NCBI GenBank assembly: GCA_000231825.2
Contig: AFXF02001633.1
Coordinates: forward strand, 310,001 to 374,000
From: Tetrahymena elliotti 4EA
Lineage: Eukaryota > Ciliophora > Oligohymenophorea > Hymenostomatida > Tetrahymenidae
DNA length: 64,000 bases
Direction: 5' to 3'
A program made the translations under genes and the position numbers. Positions 54,488 through 64,000 of this stretch are shown one piece after another. The number at the start of each line of letters is the position of its first letter. Position 1 is the stretch's first letter. Under the pieces are notes generated by a model that saw only the letters and a list, made by a program, of their open reading frames with translations, did not search any database and had not been told where the DNA came from.

Positions 54488-55015
54488 ACACATCAATCTG
54501 TTTTGCTTTCCTGAATTTTAAAATAATAAACTTTTAATTAAATTGTTTTATCACTTTATTCAATTAACTTATTAAAATTTATATCTTTTTCTTTATCATT
54601 AATCTATTAACTTTATTCAAAACAAACAAATAATACACTTCTCTCTCTTTTTCCACCTATAAAATTTCATCACTTAAATTTGCTCTGATATTATATAATA
54701 ATTTATTTATTTATAGATCTGTGAAAAAAAAATATACAACAAAAATGAAAAAATGAGGATGAGTGATAGATAGCATAACAAAAAATAAAATACTGATATC
54801 TTTTTTGAATTTATCTAACAAATTTATTGAAATAATTTTTGATTAATTTTTTTAATCTCAAAAGTTCTGGTGTTTCTACAAATTTGAATAACTTTATTCA
54901 CTGAAAATTAGTCATATTTGATTAGTTTTTTAAGAGAATAATCAGGCAAATTGATATAATAATTTTTTAAAAAATACAATCAAACTAAAAAAGTAAAAAA
55001 TTATTTTTATTGAAA
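54488..55015. other. AT-rich intergenic spacer
   Basis: About 530 bp; 3' flank of the TPR gene and promoter of the next gene. Nothing recognised. Confidence 0.55.
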
Positions 55016-56335
55016 ATGAACAAATCTAAATATAAATAAGAAGGATAAAGAATTACTTTTTTAAATACTCTTACTTTTGAATTTTTAAAAGATGTTAAAG
55101 AAACTTAAGATTCTAATATTAAGTAAATTGATGAAAGCTTAACTTTTGAGCTTTTAAAAGAAAAGTTTTATTTGAATTTAGCAAAGGATTTACAGAGAAT
55201 TAAAGAGTCAATTATGATTAAAAAAGGTTTATGCAATAAATAAATTAACTTTTTTTATGTCTAGAAAAATTAAGGTTTTTAAAAATCTGATTATATAAAC
55301 TAGTGTGTTGATTTAATTTAAAAAAACATGAAAAACTCTCTTAGTTACTTAGTAAAAATTAAAAAATCTTTAATATAAAATAGCTAAAAAGAATAATAAA
55401 TATCTTTGAAGTAAGATTTATTCTAATCTTAAGATTCTCAATAAAACTTTGATGTGTTATTTAATAATTTTGTCCACTCTATATCTAAAAGGAGGTAGCA
55501 CACTCTCTTCAGGTATTTTTTACACTTTATTTATTTATTTATATATTTTATTCTATAGTCTAGATATAACGCCTATAAAATATCATCAAGGAGATGTTAG
55601 GATAGATAATAGCTTGTAAAAATGCCTTGATAAATGTTATTCTAATCAGTTTAATTTATCATCGTCTCCGTATTACTACTCTTTATTTCATCATTTAGAT
55701 AAAATTTTCTTTAAAGATAAAAGTATCTTCTGAAGTATGATAGGATAAAAGACATCAATATATTTGGAAATTATAAAAAATAAAAAAAAAAAACATCAGA
55801 TAAGTATACCTTTTTCTATAGCTTACTTATTACTCAATCCAAAAATTTATATAAAAAACTGAAAAATTTACAGTTAAAAATTAGAAGAATCTGATCAAAT
55901 TTATGGATAGAAAAATAAAAAAGAGCACCCGTAATTTCCAAATGAATAGCAAAAATAAATCGATGATATTTCTTAGATGAAATTTATGTCTTTTGAGCCC
56001 CAATCAGCTCGAAGCTCAAATAAAACTTAGTAATTTAAAAATATTTTTATTTAAAAAATTGTTTATAAATTTTATTACTAAGATAATAATTGGAATAACC
56101 ACATGAAAATAATTAAGAACATCGTCGTTTGAGCTGTAATAAAAATTAAGAAAGTAAATAAAGAAGATCTAGTAATATATTTGAAGACAATAAGTGGTCT
56201 TCAAAAGAAATATATTTGAAACTAAAAAATGAAGAAAGTAAAATTGAAATAAAAATAAACAATTACGACACAATTAAAGGTTTGAATAAACTTGTAAATA
56301 AAATAAATAAATGCATGGAACATACAAATTAATGA
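55016..56335 (+). CDS. Hypothetical charged protein
   Basis: Four exons: 55016-55512, 55559-55722, 55885-56029 and 56083-56335, giving 352 aa. I do not recognise a family. The protein is rich in K, Q, N, S and E throughout. The first 110 residues have amphipathic helices (LTFEFLKDV, SLTFELLKEKF, LAKDLQRIKESI). The middle has KRRQHTLF and an S/Y-rich stretch. The C-terminal 80 residues are basic with a final helix (KGLNKLVNKINKCM). No signal peptide or membrane span. The 162-nt second intron removes an in-frame TGA; its acceptor at 55884 was chosen because it alone keeps phase and joins to the downstream frame. It may be a lineage-specific protein, and exon 2-3 joining is the weakest point. 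Confidence 0.55.
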
Positions 56336-56861
56336 ATTAAATATCACCAGAGAAATTAAATATTTTCGACTTAAAAACTTAATTTATTTACACTTACCTT
56401 TTACATACATACTATTACATTTTTATCATTATTTAAATCTTTCATTAATTTTTTAGAAAACACAAAATTATTAATTTAGAAACTCATAAAAATTTTTAAT
56501 GTATGGAAGGTAGGTAAGATAGCAGATGATTTACTTGAGTACTTTTAATCTTTTTGTTTTATTTATTTTTTATTGAAATTCATGTAATCATATATTTTAG
56601 AGTACTTTTTCTTTGAAGTGTATGTTAGTACAAAATAAAGAAATGATGGAGGTTTTATGAAAAAGAGCAGATTTAGAAGCGCTTGAATTTTATGTTAAAA
56701 TATTAAGTAATGCATAAAATTACATACAAGTAATGCAATTAAAGCTAAATTAAAATATGAAAAACATGTTTATAATTTATTTAGTTAAATTTAATTAAAA
56801 AGCAAACTGAAATAATAACAAAGTAGAAACAAATAATTTAGTTCAAAAAGAAAAAAATTTA
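56336..56861. other. AT-rich intergenic spacer
   Basis: About 530 bp between two plus-strand genes. Nothing recognised. Confidence 0.55.
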
Positions 56862-59800
56862 ATGAAAGTTATTCTTCTTTTAGCAAAAGTCTTTGCTTTA
56901 GTAAAGATTTGCTTCTCTTAAGTTTTAGATAACTTTGTATTTACTAAAGTCCCTCTAGTAAGCATGTAATATACATCAATATGCGATTAGAATGGTTATC
57001 TTACAAATATTATAGCCTTGAACAAAACTAAATCTTGTTTTATTGGTTGGAGTAATACTTGTGGTGTTATTGTTTTCAATATTGAGAAATATAATGATAT
57101 CTCATACTAATATTTGCTTCAAGACGCCTCTTAAGTTTTAAATATATTTGTATCATCAAATCAGAATATTTGGATTATTTAGAAGTTTTAAATACAAATT
57201 TTTAATTATAAAGATTTAAAGGTAATACATACTCTGAGTTATGGAGGTGCATCGAGTTGCTTTATTGATGTCTTAGAAATTCCTAGTCTATATGCTTTAT
57301 TAATGTTTTCTGAAAGATAAATTCAATTTGTGGATACTTATAATTTTATTGTTATCAGTTCTACTTTTGATTTAAAAGCTTCAGAATCTTCTATAACAAG
57401 TGCTATGACAATAAGCGATAAATATATAGTACTAGGATAAGGTTAGTCAATAAATATAATTGAAATTCTGAATTTAAGTACCTAATCTAATACTATTATT
57501 GCAAAATCAATAGGATATACTTTTACTGAATATAATGCCTAAGTAACAAAAATGATTGACCTATACAATAACACATTTGCTATCCAAACATCAACATAAG
57601 GTATTTATTATGGAAACTATAATACCTTTATGACAACTAGGAAAATTTAAAATATAACTTATTAGCAACTGATCTAGGATAAAAGCTAGCTTTAAATGAA
57701 ATACCTGTAAACAAACTAAAACAAAAGCTATTTTGTAGCTGAAGAAACTTTCAACGGAATAAAAATAATATAATTCCAGTAATCTTAATAATTTGATTAT
57801 TATTTTTATCAGTTAATTCCAATTAATACAAAAACCTATGATCTTAAATTATCATTTGATAATTAATACCTAATTTCATTTACAGATAAGTCAATCAATA
57901 TTTACTAAAATATTACTTCTAACTATCAAAATAAGTAACCGAACATCGTTAGCTTAAACAAAAACATTTTATTTAATTCATTTAAGTTTAGTAGTAATCA
58001 AGGAAGCAGATGTTTCTTTTAGGAGAATTCTCTTTACTACTCTAAAGCGACAGATGGATTAATTATTTTATCTGCAAATACGATTAGTAATACACTCTAA
58101 ACCAACAGTGTATTAAATATTGATAGTAATTCACACACATTTGCAATAAAAATATACAAAAAAGACTATTTAATAGTCGGGGATAAAAATTTATATTTTT
58201 ATGATATTAGTAATCCCCAATTACCAAAAATGTTAAGCAATAACACTTTTAATTAATAAAATCTTAATGCAAATTATGCAGTATTTTCGAGAAGCCAAAG
58301 CACTCTTTTTGTAGCTGCAGGATACGCAGGTTTATTGATTATAGATATAAGTGATTTTAAAAAACCAGTTTTGTTATCTTCAATCTAAACAAGTAGTTCA
58401 ATATAATATAGCTGCTCTTACATAAAAACATATCAATATGATAGATACATAATTGCTTCTTACTAGAATCTAGGTATTTACATCTATGATGTAAGCAAAT
58501 TTAAAGAACCATAAATCTTTTCATTTTTCCCAATTAGCGCTGGTTAAGATTTTAGTATTGCCTATACAAGACTTTTTATGGTAATTAGTAATAGTGATTA
58601 AGGAATATCTATTATAGATATTGCTGATCTGAAAAATTTATCATTAATAAGCAGAATTTATGTGTAAGGATCAACCTAAAGAGCATACTTAATATCAAAC
58701 GATTAATATATCCTTACAACTTCTATTTATAGTGGATAACTCTAATTAATCGATATTACTAATATTAAAATTCCAAAGTTAATATAACAATATGCTTACA
58801 ATAATCTAATTTCTGCATACGATTTGTGTATATCAAGTAATTACAACACCGCATATTTGGCTATGGGAAGCGGAGTAGTCCAGTTTAACTTATATGTTAA
58901 TAAAAATTTTAACATAAATTTTTTCGATTTGACAAATCCTAATAAATTAGTGGTTTTGGATTCAAAGAGTCATTATTAAGTTGGATAACAAATAGGCATT
59001 CAAGTAAATTATTTTTTTTATCTTATATTCATTTACTAAATACTTCTTAATTATTTATTCATTTGTTAAAATATTTATTAGAACTAATTCCAATAAAATA
59101 TTTTATCTTCTTCAAGTTATCGATTAATAGAAATTAATAATTTTATTTAAATGATATTTTTAAAGTTTGTTTATGATATTATTTCTTATAAATAGATAAC
59201 AGAGATACTACCTGATCTTTTGAGATAAGTGATGATTACTAATACTTATTATTATGATAGTGATTTCTAATTATAATAGCTTCCATCATGGAGTAAGTTA
59301 TAATTATAAAAATAAATTTTGCAGATAAATATTGAAAAAGAGCTACTAAAGTAGTAAGTTATAAATGATTCTGCAGCGTTATAGTTTATTTTTGAAGTAA
59401 AAGATAAACTATAAGATACTGACTTCATCTACGCTTCGATTGGAATAACAATTCAAGTATCTTAAACAATTTTTGCTGCATGTTTGTAAAATCAGATAAT
59501 CGATAGCTTAAATTATGTCATTTAGTACAGTCAAAAAAAAATAGTCCAAGTATTTAGTACATATTAATAAGCCTAAGTTAACCATATCCTATATGTATTA
59601 AATCAGAGAGTTATGAGTGTCCCTGTTTAATTTAATATATCAGCATCATTGAAGTATTCTGCTGATAGTAATTTAATTACAAGTTTATCTGATTAAGTTT
59701 CAATCCATATAATATCTAACATTTAGTAAGGAGTCTTTATAAATAAATAATTCAAACAAATAAGCGTTCTTTACAAAGAAGATCTAACTGAAATTACATT

Positions 59801-62105
59801 ATCTGGAGATTTGAAAATTGTCAATTCTATTCTTCAGCATAGGATTTAATTTGCGAATTTTACAAACACAAAGGATATTAACTTTTAGGTTATTATTGAT
59901 GATGGATTGAATTATTAAATTTCTCAATCAATAAGTTTTTCTGACTAAAAATTTATAAAATTAAATAACCCTGTTTTAAAAAATCCTAAAAAGAGCTTAT
60001 AATAGGATTTTGAAAATAAGAATTAAAATGGAAAATCTTTAAGTGTTCTGACTACATTCTAATATACCTTTGATAGCTCTATTTTTGTTGACTAGGATAG
60101 TAATGCTATATCTTATTCAGCCTACATTTAGTAAAATGACAAGTATATTTTGATTCCTCAAAATTTTTGGATTAGTTTTGAAAAATCAAGCAGAACATTC
60201 TATGGATAAATTTAGATAAATTAATTTAATGAAGTTGTTCGCTTGATGGTTAATGCAACAGATGGCTACACTTATTCCATTGATACTTTTGAAATTCATT
60301 TAGATATTATCCCACTTTACTACGTTTTTACTATCTTGCTTATTATAATTATTCCTATCTTATTTCTTAGTGTGATTTATAGCTTTAAATCTATCGCCAT
60401 TAATCTTTTAAGGAAAGTTAAACTTTTGCAAACGCCCATTCAAATAGAACTAAATAGACCATATTATTTACAAATGCCTATACTCGAAAACTGCTTAGAT
60501 GATGGCTTGGAAATCTGGAAAAATTATAAGCATACAATCATAAAAGAAATTGTGCTAAGAGAGTTAACTTATTTAAAATTAGAAAAAAAGAATACCGAAG
60601 TAGATAGAAATGATAATTCTTGTAGTGATTCAAGAATTTAAAATGCTATGTTAACATCTTAAAATGCTCGTATGGCATAAAGCACTATGAAGCAAAGCTC
60701 AGCTAAGTAAGTCACAGATAAGCGTAATTCTAAATAAATATTGAATTTAAGCTAGAGAATAGTTAAAAACATGAGTAATTAGGAAGTTACACAAATAAAA
60801 AAGCATTTAAAAGAATAAAAAGTTAATTATAACTATTCTAATTTCATTTACATGTAAAAAGATGGACAATTAAATTATAAAAATATATTAGACTCAGCAT
60901 ATAAGTGGTGCACTAAACACTATAATAAACCAAAAGTGCTTAATGATTTATAAAACCCTTCAAGCTTATTCTCTCATTTTATGATAGGACTAGTTGCAAC
61001 TTTGTTTGCTTAAATAGATAAAACAGCAGAAAATATGGTACAAATGTTAAAGCAACAAGCCTTAAAAGAGGGCTTATCAGAAAAAGATTGGACCTCAATG
61101 TATGTTGAATTTTTCACAAACGAAGATATAGTTTTATATCATCCAGCTCCTTAACCTATATATAATCAGTAAAAAATTGATGAGTAAATTAGTTTAATCT
61201 AATAACTTGAATAATAAATATCTAATTCTGAATTTATCATGCCTCTCATTAAAGAAAATCTTAAAGCTATAGCTTTAGGTTATACTAGTGAGAGAAAAAG
61301 CTATTTCCCTATTGCTAGAAAGCTTAGTTTAGATTGCTACACCCACGAAATTCACTGCATCAAAGTCTTTAGACCATTTTAGAAAAAATCATTTTTCAAC
61401 AAAGAAAAGGTGATCGAAGTTGAAAAAGAAAAAGAACTTTCATTGAATTCTCTCTTACCTTCATGGATAACTAGTGTAGATATAATTAATGGCTCTCTTT
61501 TCTTCTAAATATAAGCCTAAACAAAAGATTAGGGCAGATATTAAATAAAAATTTTTAGTACATAGAATATAATTATAAAAATTATTTATGTCAATGTAGG
61601 CAATTAAAAATCTCCAGAAAGCATGAGAATTAATGAGGAAGATAAAGACTTTAATATAACCCACTAATTTTCATAATATAAATAGAGTGATGATCAGTAA
61701 TCAGACAATTAATAGTAGCTCTAGATTAAGTTCTTAGAAAATTAAAGCTAACAATATCCAGACCTCTTACTGAATTTACACAATTCAAATTAAGATTAAC
61801 ATAACATAGATAGTCCTCAACCTCTTAAACCATTTAGAAAATCTTTGTCATAATACCACTAGGCAAACAATTAATCTATGATATCTAATTAATTAGGAAG
61901 CAAAACTCTCTATAAAAAGAATAAATAAGAAAGTAAAAGATTTTTAAAAGAAATGAGAGATGATATTAGTGAATCAAATAGTCAAAGATTAGGAGGTGAG
62001 TTTGAAAGTGACTAGCAAATGAATTCCCCTAAAACTTCACCTTACAATTTATTTGATTTTAAATTTAAACAACCTTAAAATTAGTTAATAGCTCAGAAAG
62101 TGTGA
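56862..62105 (+). CDS. Giant LVIVD-repeat / cadherin-like transmembrane protein
   Basis: The frame is open from ATG 56862 to TGA 62103-62105 (1747 codons unspliced). A likely 192-nt intron at 59004-59195, a multiple of three with no TGA, would leave 1683 aa. Removing it joins YQVGQQIGIQ to ITEILPDLL and deletes a hydrophobic, AT-biased stretch. A signal peptide (1-19) is followed by beta-propeller-like LVIVD units: YDISNPQLPKML, LLIIDISDFKKPVLL, IYIYDVSKFKEPQIF, ISIIDIADLKNLSLI and LQLIDITNIKIPKLI. Next come Ig/dystroglycan-cadherin-like strands ending VNATDGYTYSIDTFEIHL, and one membrane span (LYYVFTILLIIIIPILFLSV, about 1089-1112 spliced). A Q-rich cytoplasmic tail of about 570 residues follows. 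The topology suggests a surface receptor or adhesion molecule. Families like this are expanded in ciliates and unassigned in function. Confidence 0.8.
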
Positions 62106-62756
62106 GATTTATTGTAAAATATCAAATAAAATTTATTCAAAATTTATCAAATCTTAATTTCTTAATAAATGTTAATACAAAAACACTTTTAAAGTGTTAT
62201 ATAAACCAAATATTTGTTGTGTTTTACATTAAAATTGGCTTTTATTATATATTAAATTTAAACCTAAATTAATTTAAAATAGCTTAAAAGAACAAAACAG
62301 TGGTTTTACTTAATAAATATCACTAAAGTTTATGAAGTGAAATTAATATTTTTAGCTTATATATTTTTGAATGATTTTTCTTTTTATTTTCTCAAACAAA
62401 AAAACTTCAAACATATTAGTAATACAAAAACTATTTAAAAAATAGTAGTAAAATAATTAGATAATTCGAAACCTTAAAACTTGCCTTTTTCTATTCTTAG
62501 AATAATTACAGATAAGCCTTCTGATCATTTCACTTGATATTAAATTAAGTTAATTTGTTGAATTAAAATATTTTAAAATTATTATTTTAATTGAGCAAAA
62601 TTATGATTTTAGAGTGTAATTTTAAAGCTTTGATTTTAATGAATAATATTCGAATTAATAATATTTTTAAATTAATTTTGAATTACTATAAAAAGACAAA
62701 AAAAATAATAATTAGAATGATATCATTTTTGTATTTCAAACAAAATATAGATTTAA
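62106..62756. other. AT-rich convergent spacer
   Basis: About 650 bp between converging genes. The open plus-strand frame at 62591-62791 overlaps the acetyltransferase 3' end on the opposite strand and is not a gene. Confidence 0.55.
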
Positions 62757-63581
62757 TCAAAACTAGAATTAAAATAAATTTGATTAATTAAAATTATATT
62801 TTTCATTATTAAATCCATTCATTTCTTTATAGAGAACTGTTATTTTCTCTTCATTGAACTTTTCAGGTATATCTTTCCAATAATTTTTGTTTTCATTACC
62901 AACTGATATATCCTAATAAAAGACCTCATCAATGACTTCATAGTCTAATTTCAATGCCAGACTAGCACTTCTTTTAGACGAGCATTCTATTTTAACCTTT
63001 AAATTATTAATATTATTTAAAATTTATTGATTTTATTGTTTAAATTTTACCATCCTAAATTTGTTATTTTTAGCTAATTGAACATTATGTTGTAGCAGAT
63101 TAACACCAATATTCATTCCAGATGCTTCTGGTTGCACAGCTATCATCATTTAACAAAGAACTTAATTTTCAGCCAGTGTTTTCATATTAATTTATTTTTT
63201 CTGATATAATTTTTATGAGCAGATATCTCCCAAACTAAAGAGATTTTGCATACTCTTTGGAACTTAGTTTAAGTCTTCTTCTGACATAAATTTTTCCAAG
63301 TAAAGGTCAGATGAAAGCATCACACCATAGATTTTGTTATCATGTGGAGTATAAGCTATAGAAGAATGTTTTAAAGAATATTAAAAAACTTCTTTAATAG
63401 ATATATAGAACTCTTCTTCTGTTGCTTTAACCCCAGTAGTAACAGGTTCTGAAGTTGTAAATATTTTACATATCAATTTTAATGCCTCTTCTTGTAACTT
63501 CTTTACTTAATTTAGAGGGGCAACTTTAATCTTTTAATTATTGTTAAGCATTAATGAGATGAGAGGATTTAATTACTTCAT
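62757..63581 (-). CDS. GNAT-family N-acetyltransferase (arylalkylamine/dopamine NAT-like)
   Basis: Two exons on the minus strand, 63581-63051 and 62996-62757, giving 256 aa. The order of elements fits a GNAT fold: N-terminal helices with TSEPVTTGVKATEEEFY, strand IYGVMLSSDL, a variable helical insert, and the acetyl-CoA segment MMIAVQPEASGMNIGVNLLQ, in which the Q/R-x-x-G-x-G/A loop is degenerate (EASGMNIG). Then come HNVQLAKNNKFRM joined by splicing to VKIECSSKRSASLALKLDYE, and a final strand VIDEVFYQDI. This pattern is that of insect/protist arylalkylamine-type acetyltransferases. The substrate is unknown. The 54-nt intron is a multiple of three and lacks TGA, but its removal brings the two conserved halves together. 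Confidence 0.78.
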
Positions 63582-63920
63582 TTTTTATAGTTTTATTTGA
63601 AATTTGATTTTTTAATTTATTATGATTAGATCTTTTCCCATTTTTAAGAATTTATAAGATAGGTTATCTTGAAATTGAATGCTTGAAGATTTTTTAGATT
63701 CAATCTATTTCATATTTTAATAGCCTAAAGTTAATTCATTGATTTTATAAAACAATAATATTGTAAGTCATATATTTTTGTTAAATTAAATCTATTTTGG
63801 TATTTTGGGAAAATTTCACTTTCATTTAATAAAATTAAATGATTTTTACAATTCAATATTTACATTATTCTGATAAATATTTATTTATTCAAAATAATAG
63901 ACTCCATTTAAAATATTTTA
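63582..63920. promoter_or_regulatory. Shared upstream region of divergent acetyltransferase and right-edge gene
   Basis: 339 bp between two outward-facing ATGs, AT-rich, with no recognised element. Confidence 0.35.
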
Positions 63921-64000
63921 ATGTCTCAAACAGATAATATTTCTAATAATTTTGATTATATTTTAAGTAATTTTAATCAATTAGTGAGCGCATATTTTAA
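63921..64000 (+). CDS. Start of an unidentified gene, cut by window edge
   Basis: An ATG at 63921 opens a frame (MSQTDNISNNFDYILSNFNQ) that is still open at the last base. It follows the typical A-rich upstream context. There is too little sequence to name a family. Confidence 0.4.
   Translation, partial: MSQTDNISNNFDYILSNFNQLVSAYF

Noticed and set aside
59082..59195. Extra exon in the LVIVD gene reading ELIPIKYFIFFKLS
   Set aside because: It needs a donor in a phase not available. A single 192-nt intron gives a better join to the following conserved strand.

Overview
The window looks like macronuclear DNA of a ciliate of the Tetrahymena group. It is extremely AT-rich and has long AT-only spacers. 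Its genes read through in-frame TAA and TAG codons as glutamine and stop only at TGA, and they are cut by many short GT...AG introns. The clearest proof of the code is in the papain-like protease at 17.6-19.0 kb, where the invariant oxyanion-hole glutamine is written TAA. A gene at 44.3-46.9 kb closely resembles the Tetrahymena gamete fusogen HAP2, which narrows the origin to Tetrahymena or a near relative. All gene models were spliced by hand from reading frame, GT/AG sites and family motifs. Exon lengths close in frame for every model, but no transcript data were available.

Layout. 1-622 (-): EF-hand protein running off the left edge. 2593-7039 (+): RNA polymerase I second-largest subunit (8 exons). 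7929-9352 (-): TraB/PrgY-domain protein, divergent from 9869-13845 (+), a low-complexity protein with C-terminal leucine-rich repeats. 16430-16.6 kb (+): doubtful secreted mini-ORF. 17648-19029 (-): cathepsin-L-like protease. 20269-23041 (-): inositol polyphosphate kinase with a long insert. 24022-27570 (-): Q/N/S-rich coiled-coil protein with ankyrin repeats, divergent from 28536-32090 (+), a CSC1/OSCA/TMEM63-like channel. 32709-34100 (+): lipoate-protein ligase. 35223-38248 (-): cysteine-rich, probably GPI-anchored surface protein.

38.2-42.1 kb is a gene-free accessory stretch. It holds a diverged tandem duplication, a 21-bp palindrome, and two adjoining decayed fragments of the two genes that flank the stretch. 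42140-43891 (-): unknown coiled-coil protein, divergent from HAP2 (44267-46926, +) across 375 bp. Then, all on the + strand, come a calcium-dependent protein kinase (48172-50209), a calmodulin-like protein resembling axonemal dynein light chains (51924-52671), a TPR protein (53376-54487), an unknown charged protein (55016-56335) and a giant LVIVD-repeat transmembrane protein (56862-62105). A GNAT acetyltransferase (62757-63581, -) and the start of another gene (63921-64000, +) close the window.

The genes do not form an operon or a single pathway. Shared themes are calcium signalling (EF-hand protein, CDPK, calmodulin-like protein, a probable mechanosensitive channel, inositol phosphate kinase), the cell surface and sexual fusion (cysteine-rich antigen, HAP2, LVIVD receptor-like protein), and housekeeping (Pol I, lipoylation). 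No tRNA, rRNA, transposon, CRISPR array or bacterial-type signal was recognised.
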